Assembly: GCA_000697665.1 (NCBI GenBank)
Contig: KL197756.1
Span: 159,096 to 223,095 of the forward strand
From: Jaapia argillacea MUCL 33604
Taxonomy: Eukaryota > Basidiomycota > Agaricomycetes > Jaapiales > Jaapiaceae
Reading direction: 5' to 3'
DNA length: 64,000 nt
Shown one piece after another: positions 12,601 to 23,916 of this stretch (its first letter is position 1; every line of letters starts with the position of its first letter). The notes under the pieces were generated by a model. It ran no database searches. It was not told where the DNA came from and worked only from the letters and a program-made list of their open reading frames with translations. The position numbers were made by a program, and so were the translations under genes.

Positions 12601-12739
12601 TTCAATTTTCCACTGGCCATGAAAAAGATTTCAAGTCTCCCGGACTGCCACGTGGATGGCGAAGTGGCTGGATTCCAATGAGGGGATTCCGTCGATGGTC
12701 GACCAAAGATGGCGAAGGGGAAAGAAACATTCGCTGGAT
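9631..12739. other. Gene-poor interval with doubtful minus-strand coding segments
   Basis: No confident gene. Two minus-strand stretches look protein-like. The first is about 11760-11257: PDPHIVPETLQVRDSTAAL, then after a possible intron NHPLGVRLDLLPAASHPEP, AFLCVNPRGNHTRAD and EFLATWRFRESEPVAYGSTL. The second is 10904-10548: NYAWRAIRRQEKGEIGEVWR, VDFQNDLGPQASVAPGSW, LEICLTVVFERQ. Joining them requires crossing an in-frame stop, so they may be remnants of one decayed gene. A plus-strand frame at 11866-12123 and another at 12180-12545 compete with them. I cannot decide the strand with certainty. Confidence 0.3.
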
Positions 12740-13366
12740 TCACCACCGGCGGCAGGAGCTGCTGTTGCTGCATGCTAGATAGGGGAGTTGAGCGACAGAA
12801 TCGACTGAGATGTGATACCTCACCAGAGAGTCTCCCAATTCAGAAAAAGCGATAGCTTTTGGGTTGCTGTGACGTTTGGTTTGTTGTCGAGTGAACGGTA
12901 GAAGATCGGTAACTACACTGTAATTCTCCCGTGGTCGAGTGACGACCAGAGTAGTGAGGCACTGAGGATAAGTAAGTCTTGGGAAACATGAACTTTGTTG
13001 AACTGTCGAACCCTTGTTTACGGGAGGTCGAACCGAGTTTGATACAGCGACATCACGACATCTCATCAATGTGGGGACAAGATGAGCCGTCGACTCAAAA
13101 GTTAGACTTGAGTTTAGAGCTAACCACTTGCCAAACTCCCACCAGTGCAGGGCCCTAGACTCGTGTCCAGTCTCTATGAGACACTCAAGGGAGGTACTCG
13201 ATGTGATTTTCGTGTGTGGAGGGGAGAGAAAACTGCCATATTGACTGCCATTCAGAAAAAGGTGTGCAAGGTGAAATGCGTGCCATACATTCTGTCTCGT
13301 TCTACAAACCAAAGATTCTGGTTTCGAGACTAGCAGGGCCTTCTCATCTGGCGTGAGTAAGTACAT
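12740..13366 (-). CDS. Hypothetical protein, uncharacterised frame
   Basis: An open frame of 208 aa on the minus strand begins MYLLTPDEKALLVSKPESLV. It contains QNVWHAFHLAHLFLNGSQYG and ESRALHWWEFGKWLALNSSL but no motif I recognise, and Ser/Thr-rich parts make its coding status uncertain. A following minus frame (12773-12555) with NPANVSFPFAIFGRPSTES could be its next exon. A multi-exon gene or a decayed sequence are both possible. Confidence 0.3.
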   Translation of the reverse strand: MYLLTPDEKALLVSKPESLVCRTRQNVWHAFHLAHLFLNGSQYGSFLSPPHTKITSSTSLECLIETGHESRALHWWEFGKWLALNSSLTFESTAHLVPTLMRCRDVAVSNSVRPPVNKGSTVQQSSCFPRLTYPQCLTTLVVTRPRENYSVVTDLLPFTRQQTKRHSNPKAIAFSELGDSLVRYHISVDSVAQLPYLACSNSSSCRRW

Positions 13367-13758
13367 CCTGTGACATCCATCTCATTTCCAATATATAAAC
13401 TCTTTGCTGAGGAATATTGATCGAATGCGACCTCATTCACAATCTCCAACCAACTCTCGCCGCCCAACCAAATGACACCGGTAGGCCTTTGCTAAAACGG
13501 CCCCCTGTTGGTACTCTCACACAAGAGCGATCGTAGTTATTAACACCATGATGACGCGAAGGCCACACCCAAGTAGGGTCTTCATCATCTCTCGGGGAGT
13601 ATTAGCCTCAAACCCTCTTGGCATTTGACCCGTACGATAAAATCATTTCCCCCTCACCATTACGCTATACCCTACTGACTATTCGGTTCAGAATGAATAT
13701 CTCGAGCGGTAACTATTCCTACAATAAGATAGCCAGAGAGAAATTGAGAATGATGAAA

Positions 13759-14599
13759 CTACTCTGAATTGGCCCACCAACGCCACCAACGAGGCCGTTT
13801 GGCCACCTTCAAAGTCCGATAGAGAACCGAGTACGTCTTCCCTAGCCGATCTTCCCCAACTTTTATATGATCCATGTGGCCGGCGGTAGTCCAACGAGAT
13901 GGGGTGTCGTTGGAAGGGATATCCTTCAGAGGGACACCCTCCTTCAGACCGACCGCGACGTTGTCACTCTCAGCCATAGTTAATATCATGGCGTAACCTG
14001 AACAATTTGTCACCTCGGTGACGATGTGCTTCCTAGCGAAGTTCTTGTAGAAATCGGGGATGTTCCCAAGCCTGATTCGGGCTTCATCTGGCATACGGGA
14101 GATTGTTGAGTGGATGATATACAGAACAGCGCCTGATGAGGGGGAAGCATCTCAGTCGACTATCCGCAGTACCCAGACCACGGTAAACAATGCACGTACC
14201 AGTCCCTTTCGAGATATCGAACCGATGCTTCAGCGGACACTCAATTACTTTAGCCATATCTCTGATGGAAAACCCGTCAGAAGGTGCGAGAACAACAATC
14301 GTCTGTCCCACTCACTCGTCGGTTGGAGTGCCAAAAGCCACCTCTTTCATATTGGTTGAAACAACGCATGTCTCGGATGATCCAGATGATTCGGAAGGCA
14401 CAGGCAATGTATTCCCGTTCACATCATTAAACCCGTCGAAATTAGAGTAGATATTCCCTTCGAGAATGAATTGCCCAGTGTGCCCGTCCATATGTCCATA
14501 GTCACCAACTCGAATGGGTGTCTCTGGGTCGAAGTTCAAGTGACGAGAACCACTCGGTTGGTAAAGTAGGTCGACAAGGAGTCGTGCGGAGGTTGGCAT
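13759..14599 (-). CDS. Uncharacterised fungal protein, 239 aa
   Basis: Three exons, 14599-14316, 14261-14200 and 14132-13759, join with consistent phases. The start is MPTSARLLVDLL. The N-terminal half carries SGSRHLNFDPETPIRVGDYG, then HMDGHTGQFILEGNIYSNFD, a pattern (GDYGxxDxxTGxFxxEGNIY) that I associate only loosely with uncharacterised fungal proteins. The second half includes CPLKHRFDISKGTGAVLYII, RMPDEARIRLGNIPDFY and a Trp/Arg-rich end (RPRWWRWWANSE). No signal peptide or membrane helix is apparent. The clean introns and unbroken frame argue for a functional gene in an otherwise poor region. Function unknown. Confidence 0.65.
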
Positions 14600-15631
14600 T
14601 GTGATGAGGATGCAAGTACCTTGGGGGGAGTCGAGTTCAGGCGACACCCGACTTAATGGCTCTCAGTGATTGGGCTAGAGCGGTGCGTCATGTTACTGGC
14701 CACGTATCATAGAGCCTAGAAGGTCATGCGAATGGACTCCTGGATGCTTAGGACTGATGATCCTAGGCGAATCGAAAGTAAACAAGGCGAATGGCGCAGA
14801 ATTCAAGTTCACAAACAATTCACAAACCCTGGCTTCAGGACTTCGGAAGCTCGGCGACACCCTCGGTGATGGCCGACAACGTGGTAACCCTCCATCTTCG
14901 GTTCAACGTTAGTACGTATCTGTCTCTTCGAGTAATATGCTATGCTAATTCTCCTTCTTGAGCTCGTCTTTTCATCATGGACGGAGTGGACCAGATATTC
15001 TGGAGCTTGCCATGGCTTGTCGATCTCTCAAGTGGGAATACAGGAATCAATGGTACCTCCGAGGCTAGGGATATCGTGGGGAAGGACGACACCTTCATGC
15101 GTGCAATACGGCTCAATATGCATGGTTTTGCCCGCCTCAGACTCCAGAGACTTGGAAATTCCATGCATGCTGGATTATACGCGATTATACCTGTCGCTCG
15201 TGATTCCCTGCGCTGTCGGTCATTCCAAAGGCTTCCAAGTTCTGTTCGCTACCCGAAGTATGCACCGAATGTCATGACGAAAACCTTCAAGTCTCGGTGG
15301 AATGCGCACATACTTGTTCTAATCCAGTCGCGCTACCTCGGCTTCATGCAATTTGACAGAATTTCCCTGCCTTTCTCGAGATAGCCTCTCTCCAAACTTC
15401 CCCTCCAAGAGTCCGCGCGGAATTTACAACGAATGGAACTTATTGCGCTCCTGCTTCTCAGACCCCGTACTTCCATACACCACAAATGTTGTTGGAACGT
15501 CCGCGCGATGCTCCCTTTCCCTTGAAGTGCCCACTGTCCTAATATAAAATATGTGCAGCTCATCCCAGCATTTCCTCAGCATCCCTCTTGTTATCTTGCG
15601 GATCCTGCTCCATTCTCTCCCTCGCCTCACG
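14600..15631. other. Interval without a supported gene
   Basis: The upstream part should contain the promoter of the minus-strand gene starting at 14599. A plus-strand frame at 14977-15384 (MDGVDQIFWSLPWLVDLSSG) is open for 135 codons, but competing frames on the other strand are equally plausible and it resembles nothing known to me. A ctaatataaaat stretch at 15538-15549 lies about 85 bp before the glycine-rich gene and could be its TATA element. Confidence 0.3.
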
Positions 15632-16490
15632 ATGCTGTTCACTCTCAAATCCTCTCTTGTCGGTCTCGTCGCCGCAGCCTTCCTCTGCACTGAGGTTGGG
15701 GCTTTTCCGATCAAAATTGATGGATGTGCGTACAATCGGTCGTGTTCTCGCTCAGCATCTCAATTAGCGGTCTGCGTCCCTCCCCCCCCCAACACGCACA
15801 CGCATCGTCTTTTCTAGGCACATTGGATGAAGGTTCTACTGTCCTCGATTGCAAGTTCGTACCTCCGCAACGCCGTCAAGACACTTCGGGCCTCGTAGCA
15901 GGCGCAGTCTCTGTCGTCAATGGCGAGAACTCCGCTGCTGGTGCGGGAGCGTTGGCCGTCGGTTTCTCCCCTGATGGAGCTGTGGGGGCTGGGGCTGGAA
16001 GAATTGATGGTGTGGTAGGGGGAGTCGGTCCTGGTGGATCTGCTGCGGGAGTGGGTAGTGTGGGCTCGGTTCATCGCGATGAGGAGAATACGGAGCTACT
16101 ATCAAGAGCAGGGGGAGCAGGAGCAGAAGTATCACTAGGACTAGGAGGAGGAGAAGGGAGGAGGAGGGGGTGGGATAGGAGGAGGTGGTAGTGGAGGGGG
16201 ACTTGGCAGCATGCTAGGAGGTGGTGGTAGTGGAAAAGGAGGAGGGCCCCTCGGCAGCATGCCAGAAGGTGGAGGAGGAGCAAAAGGAAAAGGAGGACTA
16301 AGTGGAGGAGGAGGGAAAGGAGGGAAAGGAGGAGGGGAGGGGGGGGGGCCTCGGCAGCCTGCTAGGAGGAGTTGGTGGTGGAGGGGGACTCGGCAGCATG
16401 CTAGGAGGCGGAGGAGGAGCAAAAGGAAAAGGAGGACTAGGTGGAGGAGTAGGAGTAGGAGTAGGAGTATCAGTAGGAGGAAAAGTATGA
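15632..16490 (+). CDS. Secreted glycine-rich protein, frame interrupted in G-rich tracts
   Basis: ATG at 15632 opens MLFTLKSSLVGLVAAAFLCT, a good secretion signal, followed by VGAFPIKIDG. A 5' intron (about 15732-15816, containing a C9 run) joins to TLDEGSTVLDCKFVPPQRRQ, and the rest is Gly/Ala/Ser-rich. After about 16150 the glycine-rich reading continues only by changing frame twice. The blocks GGGLGSMLGGGGSGKGGG, GGAKGKGGLSGGGGKGGK and, after a run of ten G near 16340-16349, LGSMLGGGGGAKGKGGLGGG are clear repeats of one unit. Removing one G from the ten-G run restores the frame there; the first switch lies near 16150-16175. Either these are sequence errors, real length mutations, or unrecognised introns. 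Probably a cell-wall or extracellular protein; the assigned end follows the last repeat block. Confidence 0.5.
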
Positions 16491-17094
16491 GGTGGTTTAC
16501 TTGGAGACATTACATTACAATCAATAGACTGGACAACGGTCCAGATCCATAGAACAAAGACTGTATGTTCCAACCACTTCTCAACTGAACAGCACCGTAG
16601 GAGGGTTCGGGGTGTGCCTCCTGAAATGGGAACTCTACCTTACCGACTGAAATTAGTGGTATGACAAGGGAGCCATATCGGTCCAGGTGAAGCGCAGGGA
16701 GTGTGCGTACGTCACACTGAAGGGTGCAGGTGTCGCAGCCAAAGCAAGCCGGAGAAGGTCGAGGGGGAAGGTATCCAGGGGAAAGCACTAAAACGGGGAA
16801 GTGGAAACTCGAGGATATGGGGGCCGCAGAAAGTTCGACCCGCAGGGAATATTGCTTGGAGCAAACTGCTCTGGGAGGAACGAGCAATCCTCAGGCCCTT
16901 GAACTGCTCAATTGATCGCAGTTCCGTGGTTGCTTCCAGCTCAAAACCTGCCTCCCACCTGCTCACGAGCTGCGAGCAAATGGCTCCCGCCGACCAATGA
17001 CGTTCGCTTGGACCCGCTGTGAGGAGCCAGAATCAGAGACCGGGAGGTTGATGAATATATCCATGATACAAAGCAACGAATACAAACATAGATA
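16491..17094. other. Convergent 3' interval, nothing recognised
   Basis: About 600 bp between the ends of the glycine-rich gene (+) and DOA10 (-). Short frames on both strands overlap each other and none has a recognisable motif or supported splice sites. Confidence 0.4.
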
Positions 17095-20000
17095 TCAAAC
17101 TACTACCTCTACAGGAGTCCCTGAATCGCCATCTTCTCTCTTCCGAGACTCCAAGTTCTGCAATCTCATCTCGACAAGGAACTCCGTATCGCGGACAGAC
17201 TGGGACCAGATTGACAGCATGCCGAAAGAGCTCTTCAACAAGCGGAAGATGCCAACTAACGCGAAAATCCCAGGATAGACGTGGAGAACTACGCAACCAT
17301 TAGCTCCAGTGTCGCTAGTGACGCTATTAGAACTCACATAGAACTTTGTCATCCAACGGCAAGTTCAACGTGTTGCGGACAAGCCAAACGGAACCAGCTG
17401 GGAGCAACAGCGCCGCCAAAAGGGCACACACCACGGGGATGATCACTTCTCGAGTAGCTTTCACCGGATCAGGGTGGGTCCAGCCATTGCGTGTTATCTA
17501 GTAGAATTTTACATGTCAGAGTATCCCGACACAAGAGAACGGGAAACCTCACGTTGTTGAGTCCCCGAAACACGGTGTTGTTGTGTGCCGGTCCTCGTTG
17601 CGCCCGCAAAGCAATTTTTGCGTAGACAAGGCCGAGAGCCCACATATCAACGATCCGGATTCGTGGAACCAGGGAGGGGTTCACGGTGTATCGGAACGGG
17701 AGGATAAGGTATGTTTCCACAAGAAGAGAAATCAAGACTGGGATAACAAGGCCCAAGAAGGTGACCATGTATGAAATCTTGGCAGTCCACAGGAGTGTTC
17801 GCTTTACCAAATAGACGGGCCACTCCGCTCGAGGTCGGACACCCCTACGCTGTCGTCGTTTGTCTAGTCGATCCGTGGCATAGCCGACAAGATAGCATGC
17901 CCAAAGGAGGTAGAATCCGGCCAAAAACGAATAACCGTCATGAACCTCCTTGCTTGTGAATAGCTTGAAAAAGAGACGCCCAAACTCAATCGGGAAGGTC
18001 ACTAGAGATGCAAGGACTGTGCAAACAGCAAGCCAGATCACCAAGATGAAGGTCGCGACACGGTAGGAGAATTTGGGCGGCATGTACACAACCGTGAAAT
18101 CTTCTTTGACGTTTCGTTTCGCTCTCTCTGTTTCGGCGTTTTGAGCTGCTATCATCCGGGCGGCGACTTCATTCAAAGGTTCGCCATGCTCGTCAACATC
18201 AGCCGTGGCTTGCATCTCCCTGGTGAGCGCTACGTTATCGTCGGCGGGAACTCGTTTGAACGAGCCGTCTTTCGTAACGTCAGTCTCGAGAAGGTCTCCG
18301 CGAGATGTGAAGAAGGGAACTCTCCAGTGAGTTGGAGTAGCTTCTTCCGCGAGATATCGGCCACCGAACATGCAGGAAGTCAGCCGTAACTCCGCTGCCA
18401 CGACTTTCCATACGTGGACGGTGACTTTTCGTATGGTTTTCGACGGTCGGAAGTAGTGGAGGGTGTAAGGTAGAACGAGGTGCAAGAAGAGAAGATCGAT
18501 GGGCACTTCCGACAACGGTTGCCTGATCAAGCCATGTTAGATTTCATTATCACTACACAGAGAAAAGACATACCGTAGCTTCCATCGCAAGGGAAAGATG
18601 GTTCCACTGATTAATCGCATCGTAGCGGAGACGGTTGCCACGCCACAGGCGATCACCATGGCATACACAGTCGCGCTCACCACTAGTTTCCTGAGTTGCG
18701 AGAAAGACGGCCGTTCGAGAATATCTCTGATGGGATGATAATTGTGATCCTGAGGGTCTTTGATAAACCACATTGCGCCCGGTCGCATGATCCCTCTGCA
18801 ACCAGTGAGGAACACTGCGAATTGGTACCTATTGCGATTGTCAATAAATTTCCGGTTTGGAGCATTGAGAGAACAAAGGGGAGACTGATAACGGACATGA
18901 ACATAGTCCCCGCGACCCAGTGATAAAATGTTGCGGTCAAAGGTGCATAGCGGAAGAAAGCGATCCTCGTGTCTAGCGTAGTGTCTGGGAATAACCAGAT
19001 CGTGTACAAGTCGAGTATGATGCCACATCCGAGAGGAAAGATGACCAGTTCAATCGTAATGAAGGCAGCCATCTGGAGAAGAAGTTAGCTTCAGGATTGG
19101 TTTGATTGAAAGATAGTATTAACCTTTGCAACGAGGAGTTGTTCTCGCACAACGTTTCGAACAGCCCGTCCAGCGTTCTGGACGCTACCCACTGTCAAGA
19201 CATTCAGGTACACGGCAAGGCCGAACCCAACTACAACGTATCCCAGACCAATCGCAAAAACTCTATCGGGGATATCGCTTCCAAGTGCCAGACGTGTCCA
19301 AGTCGAACTAAAGCGGGAGGAGCTGAATCGAACCCAACGGCCTAACGCCGCAAAATGAGGTTCTGCCAAGCGGATATATTTTGAATCCGAGTCCAAGACG
19401 CGATGCAGCAAAGATGTGAGGGTGGTGTTGATGGAAAGCCCATCGGAGGGTACGAGGGAGAAGCTATTACTATCGACAGCTTGATGAACTTCCGAGGGTG
19501 TTGTAAACTGCACTAAATCAGCGTCAATAGATCAAATACATAAGATCAATACGTACGCGAGTAAGGCCCTCCAACAATCGATCCGTCAATTGATGTCCAA
19601 AGGCCGCACGAACAAGGAGTAGAATGGGTTCCATGAGTCTACTTCCTACCATACGCGTTGCGAAGAGTACGGGAGAGAATAAAAAGCGGTCTAAAAGGTA
19701 CATCGTTAGATCGACCACCGGATCGGTGAGTATCCGCATGGCGCGTATTGGCATATGGAGCAGTTGTAGAAAGCGAGGGGGATCGAGCTACGTGGAAATG
19801 TAAGTAAACAAGGAGGTCAGAACTAGCACCCGATACGCACAGACAACAACGCTGTAGACTTCCCGATGGTAAAGGGGAGCCAAACACCAAGACCGATGGT
19901 AGTATCCAGAATAAAAATCATCAGAGCGGCCTACATAGCAAGAAAAGACTCAGCCAGGGTCACTAATCGAGAAGGATGAACTTCATACGTTTTGGATAAT

Positions 20001-22282
20001 GCCATATATTGGTCCCCTCATGCCGATAGCTAGGATAATTTCGAGTCAGACCGGAATTTGCTAAGGTGAGAAATCGACATACCTTCCATCGCACCATCCA
20101 TATCGTCCTGCACATCGGCGTCAGCTTCTTCGTTAGCTTCGGGTCCTCCAGGTTGGTCCTGAGGAGGTACCACAGGCGCAACCTCGTCTCTGATAGGAGC
20201 AAGCCGATTTCCATCAATCTCTCTCCCTTCATGATCATCATCATTCTCCAAAATCTCCACTTCCATCATCTCCATCCTCATAGCCTCCACGTCCAACTCG
20301 TCTTCATCATCTGATTCCAAGCCAGACGCAGGGGAAGTCGGATAAGGATATTCACCCAGAACATTCCCATCATCCTCCGCATCTTCTTCCTCCTCTTCCT
20401 CCTCCTCTGGGTCACGGAAATAGTGACGATGCTCTTCCTCCATATCCGGCTGTCTAATGTCTTCCCCAAAATAATCAACCGAATTTAGATTCGAGGGTCC
20501 TGCTTCGAGCTCTTCGGGGGCTTGATACGTCGCAAGGTTCGGAGAAGCAAGGGGTGAAACTGCTTTGGAAGAAGAAGGCGCGACCGATCCGCTGGGCGAG
20601 AGATGTAAAGCCAGAGGACTGCTACCGGCAGATGTCGCAGGTAAAGTCACACTTGGTAGTGGAGGCCGTCGAGGAGTGCTCGGGCCGGCAGAAGCGATAT
20701 TATCGGGTAGTGAGGGGCTAAGAGGGAATGGTAATGGAGTCGGGGGTTTTGAGGAGAACGTGCGCTCGTGTACACTTGGGTCAGAAGGGGCAAAGGAGAA
20801 GAGCGAGGGAGAGGTTTGCGTGCCGGTGCTAGGCCTCTCTGTTGAAGACCCGGCGACGAGAGCGTCCTGCTGTCGTTCGGACCATTCGCGCTGACGTTTC
20901 CTAACCTCTTCTGCATCGATGGACGGCAAAATGTCTCTGTATTTTGGCTGGTCCATAAATGCCATGCGGAGATCAAGGCGACCATCGCGACCAACTGCGT
21001 AACCCCGTACACCAGGTAGGGCATCAGACGAACCAGGAGTAGGTGGTTGGATGACCATACGAGGCTCAGAAAAGCTCCTCCTCTGTACTAGAGATGTCGA
21101 CGTGGGCATCTGAAGTGGCGATCGAAATGTGAATTCTGCCTTCTCCGGAACCGCAAGAGACGAAGTCGAGGATGAGGCGGAGCTCGTTCCTTCACCCTCT
21201 GGTCTCTTCAATAAGAACCGGTCTGGATTTGGGTGTCGGAAACGACCAACTGGACGGCGTCCCTCTTCTCGATCTGAAAATGTGATAGAAGGGCCGATAA
21301 GGGAGTCTTGGTTCCGAAAATGAGGCCTCCTGCTCTGTCGCTTCCGTTTCGCTGAAGGTTCACCATAATCCACTCTCTTCCCTTTACCTCTCCTCTCCCT
21401 ATCCGACGAATCCTCTTCGTGCTCATGGGGTTCCACTTCGCTTTCCGAATCTACCCACAGGTGCGAATCGTCAAGACTCTCATGGGCGAATCCGGCGTCG
21501 TCTCCGACTTCTTCAACCGCTGCCGCTTGTTCAGGATCAGGCTCCACATCTGGCAGAGGAACAAGAACAGGCGGTGCAGGATCCTGCGGGGGTGCTGGCT
21601 GTGGCTCTGCTTCCTGACCTCGAACCTCCTCCCCTCTGACCTCTAACATCTCCGGTCCTGCATTCTGGAGAATCCACTCACGTAGAAGGAACATGGCGAC
21701 AAACGCCAAGACGATGAGGCATGCGATGATTTGTCCAGCGAAAATATCGGAGGATAAGGCACGCCAAGTGGGGTGATCAAGTAGTTGGTTAACGTAGCTT
21801 CCGTTCGTATTCATGGAAGTATTAGCGCGCAATGGGGCTTTGAGGTGGTGGAACATCGGTCTCGGATAACTTGATGGAGGTCGTGGACGATCGCTAATCC
21901 ACCAAGCGGTGGAATCACCCATAGCAAAATACATCCTCCAGGTCCAAAGTGTGACATAGGGCAAAAGGGCCAGCCATATGGTTCCTACCACAACAGCTCT
22001 AACGCAAAATAGTAACGCAAAAAAGAGCTGCTGAGCTAGACGGCGAATGAGAAGCACGGGCGGTAATCGTGCGGGCATATCCTGGGCGTAGACCTTTGTA
22101 AACGAGTACGGGTGCTTGCACACATCGCAAGTCTTCTTCTTGCTGTGTGCCAGCCATGTCGTCAGGCAGTCTTGATGGATGTATCGAATGGTCCCCGAGC
22201 ATTTGCAGGGATGGAAGAGAGGCTGGTCAGGTTCGGCGGGAGCACTGCAAATCCGACACGTATCCTGCTCTTCCTGCTGCAT
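17095..22282 (-). CDS. DOA10: ER/inner nuclear membrane E3 ubiquitin ligase Doa10 (SSM4/MARCH6)
   Basis: Membrane-embedded E3 of ER-associated degradation. ATG at 22282 begins a RING-CH finger: QDTCRICSAPAEPDQPLFHP, CKCSGTIRYIHQDCLTTW, CDVCKH, with the C4HC3 ligands in place. The first exon (22282 to 20083) continues with two early membrane segments and a very long acidic, Ser/Pro-rich cytosolic loop (about residues 230-720; EEEEEEEEDAEDDG near its end). Later exons encode many hydrophobic helices, and the family signature GIMRPGAMWFIKDPQDHNYH (with PIRDILERP) lies around 18.7 kb. The C-terminal part holds a further group of helices (VATFILVIWLAVCTVL, LVIPVLISLLVETYLILP, CALLAALLLPAGSVWLV) and ends VEVVV at 17095. 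Size and topology match fungal Doa10 (about 1,500 aa). Intron borders in 17.3-20.1 kb are inferred and not all checked base by base. Confidence 0.93.
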
Positions 22283-22603
22283 TTGCGCCAGAAACCAGCC
22301 CTGTAAGTTGAGCTATATCTGAAATATTCGTGAAGTAGTCCGGATATCCTGGAGTGGTCGAGTGGTCACTTGTCGGTGCTGCTTTGCACGGGGATGGGAC
22401 ACGCTGTTGTGTGGAGTGCACGTGGAAAGGAAGCTCGACATTTGTCAGCAAGTGGCGCTCTCCTCCGCCGTTCGAACCTCGCTCGACACTGAGGAATTCG
22501 AGGAATATTACCACACCGTCTCCTACCGTCTCCTTGCTGTCTACAACTGCTAGAACTGACCGCCATGCACTACGAATATGTAAAGGTCGAGAGGCCATTC
22601 AAC
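22283..22603. promoter_or_regulatory. Divergent promoter between DOA10 and MYND gene
   Basis: The 321 bp separate the two start codons and must hold both promoters. I see no TATA box or obvious repeated motif. Confidence 0.35.
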
Positions 22604-23706
22604 ATGAAGCCCAGACAGGATATCAAGCAGAACTTGGCGTCGTTGCCCATGTTCTGTTGGTGCTGTAATGAGGGCAAGAGTAGGGCGGACTTGAAAGTTT
22701 GTTCTCGGGTAAGGTGGCCCTGATAATATGATTTCCCCTACTCGACTGTTCATCTAATCCGCCCTCAAACAGTGCAAGACCGCGCGATACTGTACGACCG
22801 AGGTGGGCCTTCTCTGTTCCTCCTTTATCTCGAGCCAAGATGCTTGATCAAAAACCCTCAGTGTCAGAAACGTGACTGGTAAGTTGCTGGTACCTACCCT
22901 CCAGTAATTCCTCCTTTGAGGTTGAGAGTACGTCAGGCCAAAACACAAGGAAGCCTGTCTTGCTACCCCATTGCAATGGGACCGCGGTTGCGTGAAGAAA
23001 ATGGCCGAACGTTTCTTGGCCAACGACGCTTTCATGTCCGATCTCTCTTTTTTTGCAGCGATCACTCTAAAGTTACACGAGGACCCAACAAACGCCACTC
23101 GTTACGGTGTGCAACTCATTTGCTCTGCAATCCCTGTTGAACCGTCACCTGGCTCGAGTACGGCTCGCACCCCTTCCCAGGTCATGTTTCACCTCAAGAG
23201 TATCAAACGGATGCCAATCGACGAATGTCGAGATCGTGAGACGCCTCTGATGGGACAGATTGAGCAGGTCCACAAGGATATGACAATGGCAGGCGCAAAT
23301 GGTGATCCCGTTGTTATGTTTGATCTCCGATGTTTCGAGGAAGATGGTGAGGGAGCTCGTATGGCTCAGTGGTTAAGGATCACACGGAGGTGGACGGAGA
23401 CCGTCAAAAAGGGCCCTCCCACTCTGTTATTGGATCCCATCCTTGGTTCAATGGATACAATTCTCACGCCAGAGTTCATACACGAGTGAGTTCGTCTCAG
23501 TGTCCTGGCTCCTGTTCACGGGTGTGTCAACTCCGTCGTTCAGATCCATCAATGCGAAAATCCGCAGGGACAAGGATAACAAGCTGAAACTTCGTGCTGT
23601 GCGTGACCTCAGTTCGCATTCTTCGCTGACCTTATTGGAGATATATTGCAGCGCAAGGCATGACACACGCCCCGAATGGACACTGCCCAGGAAAGCCAGC
23701 GCCTAG
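22604..23706 (+). CDS. MYND-type zinc finger protein (copy 2)
   Basis: Exons 22604-22708, 22773-22802, 22862-22878, 22937-23485 and 23544-23706 give 287 aa. The N-terminal MYND finger reads CWCCNEGKSRADLKVCSR, CKTARYCTTE, CQKRDW, PKHKEAC. The large fourth exon holds the paralogue-specific region (DPTNATRYGVQLICSAIP; GPPTLLLDPILGSMDT), and the fifth carries the conserved basic tail INAKIRRDKDNKLKLRAVRD. Exon lengths 105, 30 and 17 nt and intron phases equal those of the gene at 295-1314, so both come from one duplication, now about 21 kb apart in opposite orientation. The C-terminus beyond LKLRAV is longer here. Likely a protein-interaction factor; function unknown. Confidence 0.85.
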
Positions 23707-23916
23707 TATTCAGTACCCTTTCTCACTCCACCCCTTCTTATCATTTCGACTCGCCGATGTAAGTTTGTACCACCAAATATGTATGCATATAGTCCACCCC
23801 CTGTATATATATCTTGCTGAGGAATCGCCATGCATCCCATCACTCTCCCAACTCGCACAACAGGATCAAACGAGTAAAACTTGGCGAACAGTTAAATAGC
23901 TCGAGTTCTACACCGA

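Noticed and set aside
16071-16573. Several proline/leucine-rich frames opposite the glycine-rich gene
   Set aside because: They are the complement of GGN repeats and have no start context, signal or splice support.
20565-20894. Plus-strand frames within DOA10
   Set aside because: They are complementary to the low-complexity acidic/Ser loop of DOA10.
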